Origin: CAJQQY01 sp964352225
Lineage (GTDB): Bacteria; Bacteroidota; Bacteroidia; Chitinophagales; Saprospiraceae
Length of the DNA stretch: 22,413 bases
Direction of reading: 5' to 3'
NCBI GenBank assembly: GCA_964352225.1
Contig: CAYGRM010000065.1
Location: 1-22,413 of the forward strand
Positions within the stretch are counted from its first letter, which is position 1. Each line of letters starts with the position of its first letter. Below, one piece after another: positions 1 to 6,118 of this stretch. The notes beneath the pieces were generated by a model that was not told where the DNA came from, did not search any database, and was given only the letters and a program-made list of their open reading frames with translations. Both the position numbers and the translations under genes were made by a program.

Positions 1-20
1 CGTCTAGATCTAGTTTAAAC
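1..20. other. Linker-like palindromic bases at window edge
   Basis: The first 20 bases consist of two abutting perfect palindromes, CTAGATCTAG (4-13) and GTTTAAAC (13-20). They contain XbaI, BglII and PmeI recognition sites and put a stop in the UMP kinase frame. This looks like cloning-vector or adapter sequence joined to the insert at about base 20. A natural origin or an assembly-edge error cannot be excluded. Confidence 0.45.
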
Positions 21-231
21 ACCAAAAAATAAAAAAAAACCAACTGCCACTAGATATGAAACAATTACTTTTAAAGAAGTACTGACAAAAGGACTGAAAG
101 TGATGGACACTACCGCCTTCACACTTTGTCAAGAGAATGATTTGCCGATTATTGTTTTTGATATTGGAAGAAAAGAGAACTTGATGAGAATTATTCAAGG
201 AGAAAGTGTGGGTACTTTGGTGGAAGGATAA
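19..231 (+). CDS. pyrH: UMP kinase, C-terminal part (partial)
   Basis: This is the last ~70 codons of UMP kinase, which phosphorylates UMP to UDP in the cytoplasm for pyrimidine nucleotide synthesis. The frame reads PTATRYETITFKEV, then GLKVMDTTAFTLCQEN, LPIIVFDI and ends in GTLVEG. These match the end of the amino-acid-kinase fold of PyrH, including the conserved KVMD-TAFTL segment and the PI-VF strand. The N-terminal two thirds lie outside the window. Reading back to base 1, the same frame meets a TAA at 16-18. Bases 1-20 therefore probably do not belong to the gene (see findings), and I start the feature just after that stop. A strong hairpin terminator follows at once. The family call is firm; the left limit is not. 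Confidence 0.85.
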   Translation, partial: TPKNKKKPTATRYETITFKEVLTKGLKVMDTTAFTLCQENDLPIIVFDIGRKENLMRIIQGESVGTLVEG

Positions 232-252
232 ATTTTTCTAAAATAAATTATG

Positions 253-288
253 TAAAAGCGTTGTTAGGAAACTCTGACAACGCTTTTA
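253..288. terminator. Hairpin terminator shared by pyrH and convergent gene
   Basis: TAAAAGCGTTGT (253-264) pairs with ACAACGCTTTTA (277-288). Three more pairs close over a short loop, giving about 15 pairs. A T-rich run follows on the + strand, and A-rich bases before it give a U-rich run on the - strand, so it can serve both converging genes. Confidence 0.85.
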
Positions 289-834
289 TTATTTGGGGAA
301 ACTATGAAAAATACCAACGAACGCGATCGCCATTCTAAACGGCAAACTAATTTCTTCATTTAATTCATCGATAATCGTCCAATTTCGAGGATCATCTTCC
401 CATTCCATATACATTTCAAAAACGCCATTTTCGTTACTATCAATTTTCCAATCGTTGAGATTATTATTGTAAGCAGCCTTCAAGGTTAACTTTGTTGTTC
501 CATCCCAAATGGTCCATTCGTTCACATCATTATTCCATTTCATTCGCATGGTGATGATCTCATTGTCACCTCGGACTTCCCAAGTGGAGGGATCATTTTT
601 AAATTTTAACTTGATTGTACCGTTTGATTCTCCAATTCGATAATCCCATTCAGTCCAATCCATTTGTTGTTGCCATCTCATGGTGAGGCTTCCTTCTTCC
701 TCCTCTTCATCTGTGAAGATGGTCCACTCTCGAAAGTCATCACTCCAAACAGTTTCAAAACCCGTCAGAATTTGCGCGGTAGAAGTTGAGTAAGAAAAAA
801 TAAATAATGCTAAAAATAAAAATTGCTGTTTCAT
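289..834 (-). CDS. Exported protein with six ~23-residue Trp repeats, unknown function
   Basis: I do not recognise a named family. The 181-residue product begins with a signal peptide (hydrophobic 5-15, ending TSTAQ at about 21) and should be exported. The mature part is almost entirely a tandem repeat. Aromatic anchors fall at W30, W54, F78, W100, Y122, W145 and F166, spaced 21-24 residues. Most units read W-x-D-D-x-x-x-W-x-I-x-D followed by a beta-like stretch, with the second Trp at W37, W63, W85, W107, W129 and W152. An acidic run (residues 42-47) lies in the first unit. This pattern suggests a small beta-rich solenoid or a propeller-like fold. The gene is divergent from the P450 gene (184 bp between starts) and convergent with pyrH. 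Its role is unknown; surface or periplasmic binding is only a guess. Confidence 0.75.
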   Translation of the reverse strand: MKQQFLFLALFIFSYSTSTAQILTGFETVWSDDFREWTIFTDEEEEEGSLTMRWQQQMDWTEWDYRIGESNGTIKLKFKNDPSTWEVRGDNEIITMRMKWNNDVNEWTIWDGTTKLTLKAAYNNNLNDWKIDSNENGVFEMYMEWEDDPRNWTIIDELNEEISLPFRMAIAFVGIFHSFPK

Positions 835-1018
835 ATCATTTAAAATAAGAAAAATGTAGAAGTTATTGTTTGACTTTGGAAATAAATAACCAACCGTAAT
901 TTACACTAAATGATTCTTTTATTTATTTCAAAAAAATCAATTATATATTTTACATAATTAAGTTTTTCTTTGCAATATCTTTTAAAATCGAAAGAATAAA
1001 TTTCACTCAACTATATTA

Positions 1019-2383
1019 ATGTCAGATACTAAAAATATCATACCTCAAGGACCTGCAGGTTATCCTATAATTGGAAGTCTTTTAAATCTCGCAAGTCCCC
1101 AGCGATTAGTTTGGTTGCAAGCCTTAACAGATAAATATGGCGATGTTGCCAAATTTAGATTACTCAAGCGAGAGGTCTATTTAGTCAACCACCCAGATTT
1201 AGTTAGAGAACTTTTGGTTCAAAAAGTAGATAATTACACCAAGCGAACCGTTGCGTTTAGTATCGTAAAAAAAGTTCTAGGAGAAAGTACGTTTACTGCT
1301 ACAGGAGATGTGTGGAAACGAAAAAGGAAATTGGTGCAACCATCTTTTCATAAAAATCGGATTTCTAATTTAGGTGAAATCATGACCGAGGCGATTGAAG
1401 ATATGTTGAATGATTGGGAATTGATTTGCGATAAAAAAGGAACTGTAGAAGTAACTGATGCAATGATGCGACTAACCTTGACGGTAGTTGTCAAAGCATT
1501 ATTTAGTACAGCGTTGTCAAAAGAAGAAGTACAAACAGTAGCGGATGTTTTTACTCCGTTGTTGGACGAAACGAACTTTAGGGCTAGCTTTCCTATTCGA
1601 ATGTTACATCAATTTCGAGCTAAGAAAAATGCTGCATACGAAAAAAACATAGCTGACCTCAATGAAATTATTTTTCGAATTATCCGAGAACGAAGAACTT
1701 CTACTAAGTCTCATAATGATTTGTTACAAATGCTCATGGAAGCTCAAGATGAAGAAACAGGCGAATTATTAAATGATGAAGAATTGAGAGATGAGGTGAT
1801 GACAGTTTTTATTGCTGGACATGAGACAACTGCAAATGCAATGTCATGGTTGTGGGCGATACTTTCTCAGCAACCTGATATTCGAGAAAAAGTAGAATTA
1901 GAAGTTGATGAAGTACTAGGCAAGAAAAAACCTACTGCGGCAGATTTTCCAAATTTATCCTACTCGCTTAAAGTCTTTAAAGAAACATTACGATTGTATC
2001 CTCCCGTTCCGATTTTGCCAAGAAGAATTGAGGCAGATGACGTTTTGGGAAATTATAAAGTCAAAGGAGGAGGGGAAGTTTTCTTTAGCGCATATCTTTT
2101 ACATCGGCATCCTGATTTTTGGGAAAATCCAGAAACTTTTGATCCCAATCGGTTTGAAAGAGAGACGGAACGGAAGCAACATCCTTTTGCCTATTTGCCT
2201 TTTGGGGGAGGTCCCAGAATTTGTCTGGGAAATAGTTTCGCGATGATGGAAGCAGTTTTTATTGTGGCGATGACGACTCAACGATTTAGATTGAATCTAG
2301 TTTCTGACAAACCAATCGTACCGCTCATTTCATTGACGACTAGGCCGAAGGGAGGCGTTCAGGTGAGGTTGGAAAGGAGATAA
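1019..2383 (+). CDS. Cytochrome P450 monooxygenase
   Basis: Heme-thiolate monooxygenase of 454 residues, a normal length for a soluble bacterial P450. The I-helix oxygen-activation motif AGHETT starts at residue 266. The K-helix ExxR is E322-R325 within KETLRLYPP. The heme loop FGGGPRICLG spans 395-404, with C402 as the axial thiolate. The N-terminus keeps a proline-rich hinge (PQGPAGYPIIGS) and has no membrane anchor, so the enzyme should be cytoplasmic and need a separate ferredoxin or reductase, none of which is encoded nearby. The substrate cannot be read from the sequence; the overall style resembles the CYP4/CYP102-like fatty-acid hydroxylase group, which is only a hint. A weak -7-like box, TTTCTTTG, lies at 965-972. 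The gene stands alone, and its stop codon abuts a MITE-like insertion. Confidence 0.95.
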   Translation: MSDTKNIIPQGPAGYPIIGSLLNLASPQRLVWLQALTDKYGDVAKFRLLKREVYLVNHPDLVRELLVQKVDNYTKRTVAFSIVKKVLGESTFTATGDVWKRKRKLVQPSFHKNRISNLGEIMTEAIEDMLNDWELICDKKGTVEVTDAMMRLTLTVVVKALFSTALSKEEVQTVADVFTPLLDETNFRASFPIRMLHQFRAKKNAAYEKNIADLNEIIFRIIRERRTSTKSHNDLLQMLMEAQDEETGELLNDEELRDEVMTVFIAGHETTANAMSWLWAILSQQPDIREKVELEVDEVLGKKKPTAADFPNLSYSLKVFKETLRLYPPVPILPRRIEADDVLGNYKVKGGGEVFFSAYLLHRHPDFWENPETFDPNRFERETERKQHPFAYLPFGGGPRICLGNSFAMMEAVFIVAMTTQRFRLNLVSDKPIVPLISLTTRPKGGVQVRLERR

Positions 2384-2561
2384 TTAATTATGGTTCTTAG
2401 ACAAATCTTGTGGAAACAACTTTGAGAACTCCGAGGGGAAGGAAAAGAGGGAAAGCTAGAGTTCTTAAAGTCAATCGCTTTAACAACTTTAGCTCTTCTA
2501 CTCGCCCGCTCACGAAGTTATCAAAGCTACTCCACAGGATTTGTCTAAGAACCTTAATTAT
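2384..2561. mobile_element. MITE-like palindromic element with 8-bp target duplication
   Basis: The core is 2392-2553 (162 bp). Its ends are 23-bp inverted repeats (2392-2414 and 2531-2553, starting GGTTCTTAGACAAATC) with one mismatch. Further imperfect pairing inside (CTTTGAGAAC against GTTATCAAAG, and a central AGTTCTTAAAG-CTTTAACAACT pair) folds the whole unit into one long hairpin. The 8-mer TTAATTAT flanks it on both sides (2384-2391, 2554-2561). This is the expected footprint of a small non-autonomous transposon. It has no credible coding capacity. The flank is AT-rich and close to palindromic, so the duplication is good but not conclusive. The parent transposase family is not identified. 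Confidence 0.7.
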
Positions 2562-2602
2562 TAAAAGTCGACTTCTAATGTTGAACTGGGACTTTTATTT
2601 TT
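2562..2602 (+). terminator. Probable P450 terminator, displaced by the insertion
   Basis: TAAAAGTC (2562-2569) pairs with GACTTTTA (2590-2597) and is followed by a T run. Without the palindromic element and one TTAATTAT copy, this hairpin would lie about 8 bases behind the P450 stop. Confidence 0.65.
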
Positions 2603-2649
2603 AAAATAGATTTTTTTATAAGGTAGTTGTTAATGGACTATTTTCAATC

Positions 2650-3882
2650 TCATTGACTTCTTTTATCTATCATAAAAAATGAAAATAATAATAGAAAGCC
2701 CGAAATAAAAACAAATGAAATTCCTATTCCAAAATGATCTACTAAAACTCCTAACACGACTGCAATAAGTGAAGTCAAAATAGTTTGGAAAAAAGATTGA
2801 CCTGAAAGAACTGAGGTTAGAATTTCATTAGAAACATTGTCCGAAATTTTGCCTGTGAGCAAAGGTTTCCGAACATTTTCCAAAATATAAATCAAAATAA
2901 AAGTAATTAAGGATAAAATCCAAAGCTCATAATTATATAAAATTCCACAAATCATTCCTGAGAAAAGACCTAAAAGTAAGGTCAGCTTTGCAATATTTTT
3001 GAAAGGTAATTGAGCAACTTTAAATGAATTTTTAGAAGCATAAGAAGTTAAAAGAAAAATAATAAAGTAAATGATCCCAATGGTTAATCCACTTTTTCTT
3101 TTTGCATCAAGATCCATCATCAAAGGAATTATCAAAACAACATTCAACATCAAAGGCTGAATATAATCTTTGATTGCTTTTAGGTAGGAGGAATGAAGTG
3201 CTGTCGAACTAATGATTCCAAAAACTTTTGGTTGCCTGATGATGTGAAAAAATGACCTAAAATTTGAACCAATTGTTTTCTTGGTTGTGCTACTTTTCTT
3301 TTTTAGAGAAAAATTTAATTCATTTGGATAAGAAAAAATATTTATAAAATTTAGCAAATAAGGGATGACGGAATATAAAAATATGCTTCTATAACTTCCT
3401 GAATACAAAACTAACACCCCAGCGAAAAGTGCTGAAATCGCAGAACCTTTTTGTGACCAAGAGCGAGTATGTCCATAATAATTGACTTTTTGATCTTCCC
3501 ATTTATTGAATTTCAAATAATCCATAATCATCCCTTTGTGTGTTCCCGATCGGAAAGCATCCCCCATTCCATAAAAAATAATGGCTACCATAAACCAATA
3601 AAAATCAGCCATAAAATAAAAAAATAGGAAAGAAATAATGTAGGCTAAAAATGCGAAAATGAGGGAATTTTTTCGACCATAAGTATCTGCGATGATTCCA
3701 GATGGAATTTCAAAGAGGTTGATAATAATTTCTCGAGTAGCGTAAATAATTCCTATTTGAGTATAGGATATTCCATTTTCCAAAAAGAAAAGTAAAAGAA
3801 AGGCATCAAAAAATCGTAGATTTTTTAAGAAGCCATAAGCACAAAATTTAAAGTACTGTATATCTTTTTTGAAAGGTATCAT
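2650..3882 (-). CDS. Major facilitator superfamily transporter
   Basis: A 410-residue inner-membrane protein with about 12 hydrophobic segments, the standard MFS size. The diagnostic loop 2-3 motif A is present as GIIADTYGRK (62-71), directly after the second membrane segment. A basic, polar loop near mid-protein (around KKKSSTTKK) fits the usual cytoplasmic linker between the two six-helix halves. MFS proteins of this build are secondary carriers, often drug or metabolite exporters. No substrate can be assigned from the sequence, and no regulator or biosynthetic gene is adjacent. It is convergent with the P450 gene. A strong terminator upstream (3916-3950) insulates it from the DUF3127 gene, so it probably has its own promoter within 3883-3915. 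Confidence 0.85.
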   Translation of the reverse strand: MIPFKKDIQYFKFCAYGFLKNLRFFDAFLLLFFLENGISYTQIGIIYATREIIINLFEIPSGIIADTYGRKNSLIFAFLAYIISFLFFYFMADFYWFMVAIIFYGMGDAFRSGTHKGMIMDYLKFNKWEDQKVNYYGHTRSWSQKGSAISALFAGVLVLYSGSYRSIFLYSVIPYLLNFINIFSYPNELNFSLKKKSSTTKKTIGSNFRSFFHIIRQPKVFGIISSTALHSSYLKAIKDYIQPLMLNVVLIIPLMMDLDAKRKSGLTIGIIYFIIFLLTSYASKNSFKVAQLPFKNIAKLTLLLGLFSGMICGILYNYELWILSLITFILIYILENVRKPLLTGKISDNVSNEILTSVLSGQSFFQTILTSLIAVVLGVLVDHFGIGISFVFISGFLLLFSFFMIDKRSQ

Positions 3883-3915
3883 TTTTATACAACTTCAATT
3901 TGACCATTCCTTATG

Positions 3916-3950
3916 AAAAAAAAACATCCTCTTCATTTGAAGAGGATGTT
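3916..3950 (-). terminator. Strong intrinsic terminator on the minus strand
   Basis: AACATCCTCTTC (3923-3934) pairs perfectly with GAAGAGGATGTT (3939-3950) over a 4-base loop. On the minus strand the hairpin runs into a stretch of nine U (A run 3916-3924). It ends leftward transcripts coming from the DUF3127 gene or from a small RNA in 3951-4060. Confidence 0.9.
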
Positions 3951-4060
3951 TATGTTGGGGGCTGAGCAAATTCTGAGGCATTAGTGTATCGGCATTAGTT
4001 ATCAAAACAACCCAGCCCTTTTCTTTTGGGTAATTATAAACGTGTAAATACACTAAAAAA
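3951..4060 (-). ncRNA. Possible structured 3' UTR or small RNA
   Basis: Between the DUF3127 stop and the strong terminator lies about 110 bases that look less AT-rich than the flanks. On the minus strand it holds GGGCTG...CAGCCC, which can close a stem of six pairs, and two copies of ACTAATGCC with period 14 (3977-3985 and 3991-3999 on +). With the terminator it could make a transcript of about 105 nt. No named RNA family is recognised. It may simply be a long 3' UTR. Confidence 0.25.
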
Positions 4061-4083
4061 AATATTCAAAATTTATCTTTTTT

Positions 4084-4473
4084 CTAAAAAGGTAAATCGT
4101 CGTTGCTTGTTGCTGCAGGTGGCGCATCAGTTGGAGATGGCATATTTGCAGGTGCGTTAGTTGGAGCTGCTTGTTGAACAGGAGCTGCACTTTGTGCATC
4201 AATTTTCCAAGCATCCAAAGTACTAAAATATTTAACTTCGCCCTGTGGGCTAGTCCACTCTCTTCCTCTTAAGTTGAACGCTACTTTTACATCGTCACCT
4301 TCATTGAATCCGTCAAGTTTTTCACAGTTGTTTTGCACCATCTGAAATTTTACTAATTGAGTGTATGCACCGTCAACCATCTCAACAACAAACTCTCTTT
4401 TTTTGAAAGTATCGGTTACTTGTTGAGTGTCCATTTTTTTGTACAATTTGCCTTCTGCTTCGAATGCTGCCAT
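4084..4473 (-). CDS. DUF3127 protein, SSB-like OB fold with acidic tail
   Basis: A 129-residue cytoplasmic protein of the DUF3127 family known from Bacteroidota. The family hallmark is clear: KREFVVE (25-31) and LRGREW-SPQGEVKYFSTLDAW (from residue 68), which form the core of an OB-like beta barrel. A disordered Ala/Pro/Gln-rich linker (about 93-120) follows, then the C-terminus NDDLPF. This layout (OB domain, flexible linker, acidic DDLPF tip) copies bacterial single-stranded-DNA-binding protein, whose tip recruits replication and repair enzymes. A role in DNA metabolism is therefore likely but not shown. It is probably monocistronic, with long A/T runs upstream and the strong terminator 130 bases downstream. 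It is not the genome's standard SSB, because the usual SSB N-terminal motifs are absent. Confidence 0.85.
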   Translation of the reverse strand: MAAFEAEGKLYKKMDTQQVTDTFKKREFVVEMVDGAYTQLVKFQMVQNNCEKLDGFNEGDDVKVAFNLRGREWTSPQGEVKYFSTLDAWKIDAQSAAPVQQAAPTNAPANMPSPTDAPPAATSNDDLPF

Positions 4474-4563
4474 AATATTTACTATTTTTTTAGATGAAAA
4501 TTATTTTTTTTTAAAAGCAGCACAAGATATAAAAAGTTGATTGATTTGAGAAAAAAATAGAAG

Positions 4564-4642
4564 AGAGATCGTTTTGCTGCAGCCTGTTTTCTGTCAGTAA
4601 GCGGAGCGCACGATCTGTCGCCTGATAGTGAAGCGATCTTTT
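4564..4642. repeat. Intergenic repeat-like segment with GATCG/CGATC ends
   Basis: Visibly richer in GC than its surroundings. AGATCG (4566-4571) and CGATCT (4634-4639) form inverted ends. Inside, two related stretches both start CTGTC and end CGATC, giving an imperfect ~25-bp direct repeat. It has the look of a dispersed intergenic repeat and no coding capacity. Confidence 0.35.
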
Positions 4643-4650
4643 CCCAATAA

Positions 4651-4691
4651 AAAAATCCCGAATAAATTAGGAGTATTTATTCAGGATTTTT
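4651..4691. terminator. Terminator hairpin behind the ArsC-like gene
   Basis: AAAAATCC and GAATAAAT (4651-4658, 4660-4667) pair with ATTTATTC and GGATTTTT (4675-4682, 4684-4691), 16 pairs with one mismatch. The A run at the left gives a U tract on the minus strand, which suits the gene ending at 4742. Confidence 0.85.
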
Positions 4692-4741
4692 GTGGGTGAG
4701 AAGAAGTTGTTTGTTTAAAATTCACACTCTATGTTTGTGGT

Positions 4742-5122
4742 TCAAACAAGAGTTGCACTAAGTGCTGTGAGTTTGTAAATATCAGTAGGACTATTGCACA
4801 AAATTGCGCGCCTACCTCTAACGGCAATGGGAGCTTTAATTAAATCCGGATTATTAGCTAATACCGTTAACCAGTCTTCCTCATTAAATTCTCGACCTCG
4901 AATATTTTCTTGATAATATGGATGAGCTTTATTTAAAAGATCTTTGGGATGAACGTCCAATGATCGTAAAATCATTTGCCAACTAGTACCAGTTGAAGGA
5001 GATTTTGCATGCGAATATGTCTTAATATGTAAAGACATTCCTTGGGCATGCGCCACCAATCTTCGATCTGAAGCAGACTCTGGATTGTAGTAGATTAAAA
5101 TTTCACGATTATTCGTTTTCAT
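4742..5122 (-). CDS. ArsC/Spx-fold protein lacking the catalytic cysteine
   Basis: 126 residues with the length and layout of the ArsC/Spx thioredoxin-fold family. The first strand and loop read ILIYYNPESASDRR, where arsenate reductases have Y-NP-x-C-G-x-S. The WLTVLANNPDLIKAPIAVRG segment matches the family's L-x-x-P-x-L-x-x-R-P-I-x-V region, followed by AILCNSPTD like the R-L-C-x-P-x-E of ArsC. The catalytic Cys of the NPxC loop is replaced (NPES), so arsenate reduction by the usual mechanism is not expected. The one remaining Cys is in the ILC motif. A binding or regulatory role (as Spx has with RNA polymerase) or an adapter function is possible. It is 151 bp upstream of nothing co-oriented on its own transcript except the Crp/Fnr gene, which lies in the same direction. 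Confidence 0.7.
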   Translation of the reverse strand: MKTNNREILIYYNPESASDRRLVAHAQGMSLHIKTYSHAKSPSTGTSWQMILRSLDVHPKDLLNKAHPYYQENIRGREFNEEDWLTVLANNPDLIKAPIAVRGRRAILCNSPTDIYKLTALSATLV

Positions 5123-5273
5123 CTAATTTAATTTTATAAAGTTATGAGATAGCTTCACGAAAATAGCGAAATTTAATTTAATAAACAAATTTAATTTTAT
5201 GTGAGGTTTGTTAATTGGAATTAAGTAGTAACTTTTAGTTAAAAGTCGATAGGTTATTTTTTTAATGTTGGCT

Positions 5274-5975
5274 TTATTTTTTAGTATAAATAGAGTTAGC
5301 AAGTCTACTCAACTTTTCCAAATTAATTATTTCGATTGATCGTTTATTGATTGTGATAAATTTTTCATCTTTAAATTCTTTGAGTAACCTACCAAGGCTT
5401 TCTCTCGCTGTTCCAATAATATTTGCAAGATCTTCTCTCGGTAAATTTATCTCTATCTTTTTTTTGTGTTCATCCTGATATCGATCATGCAAAACGATAA
5501 GATATAATGCTAACCTTTCTCTCAAAGGTTTTTGGGCTAGTATGGTAATTTTGTTGACAAGTACACCAAATTCATGACTCATGTTTTGAATGAGTAAAAG
5601 TTTGAGTTCATTAATTTTACCTAAGAGATGTTCAAAATTTGGCTTACTGATAAAAAGTATTTCACAATCTTCTAATGCTTCACAAGAATCTTCAAACGGT
5701 TCATTACATAGCAAAGCATGATAACCAAATAAGTCACCTCTTTTATAAATGTAAAAGATTTGGTCTTTCCCATAAATTCCCGTTTTGTAAATTTTGGCTC
5801 TTCCTTTTTTTATTAAGAAAACACCTGTGGGGATTCCGTTTTCATAAAAGATCAATTTTCCTTTTTTGAAAATTAATTTTTCAGCAAAACTTAAAAAATA
5901 CTCTTTTTCCTCTTTTGATAAGGAGGATAAAATTTTGTCACTCTGAAAGTGGAGTTTGTCAATATTAAAAGACAT
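5274..5975 (-). CDS. Crp/Fnr-family transcriptional regulator
   Basis: 233-residue DNA-binding regulator. Residues ~15-125 form the cyclic-nucleotide-binding-like beta barrel (GVFLIKKGRAKIY, then GDLFGYHALL). A dimer helix follows, then a C-terminal winged helix with the recognition part LPREDLANIIGTARESLGRLLKEF (178-201), the usual Crp/Fnr HTH signature. The N-terminal iron-sulfur Cys cluster of true FNR is absent; Cys occurs only at 90, 98 and 104. I start at the ATG whose complement is 5973-5975; an upstream in-frame ATG (6014) would add 13 residues, mostly hydrophobic, that the family does not have. It is divergent from the SulP gene with 143 bp between starts, so it may control that gene and itself. 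The effector is unknown. Confidence 0.88.
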   Translation of the reverse strand: MSFNIDKLHFQSDKILSSLSKEEKEYFLSFAEKLIFKKGKLIFYENGIPTGVFLIKKGRAKIYKTGIYGKDQIFYIYKRGDLFGYHALLCNEPFEDSCEALEDCEILFISKPNFEHLLGKINELKLLLIQNMSHEFGVLVNKITILAQKPLRERLALYLIVLHDRYQDEHKKKIEINLPREDLANIIGTARESLGRLLKEFKDEKFITINKRSIEIINLEKLSRLANSIYTKK

Positions 5976-5985
5976 AAAAATAATT

Positions 5986-6043
5986 GTGATTTTAATTATA
6001 TATAAATGTAGCAAAAGTCACATTAAAAAGTATCATAAATCAC
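5986..6043. promoter_or_regulatory. Possible Crp/Fnr operator half-sites
   Basis: The divergent intergenic region carries GTGATTT (5986-5992) and AAATCAC (6037-6043) as an inverted pair, with GTCACA (6017-6022) between them. These resemble TGTGA/TCACA half-sites bound by Crp-type proteins. Spacing is far from the classical 6 bp, so a looped or multi-site arrangement would be needed. Low certainty. Confidence 0.3.
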
Positions 6044-6118
6044 TAGAGAAAACATCAATTGGTCTTTCCTTTGCACCTTTATTTTTTGAATGAAATAAAT
6101 TATTTTTCTAAAATTTAA

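Noticed and set aside
10..198. Minus-strand 62-residue frame opposite UMP kinase
   Set aside because: It overlaps the clearly recognisable UMP kinase C-terminus on the other strand and shows only the composition of its shadow.
2410..2604. 64-residue plus-strand reading frame behind the P450 gene
   Set aside because: It lies almost wholly inside the palindromic element and its displaced terminator, has an Arg/Lys/Ser-biased composition from the repeat, and shows no homology that I recognise.
4084..4473. Annotation as the standard single-stranded-DNA-binding protein Ssb
   Set aside because: The DDLPF tail and OB-like core are suggestive, but the KREFVVE and LRGREW motifs identify DUF3127, not Ssb.
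4742..5122. Functional arsenate reductase of an arsenic-resistance operon
   Set aside because: The catalytic Cys is missing, and no arsR, arsB or acr3 gene is adjacent.
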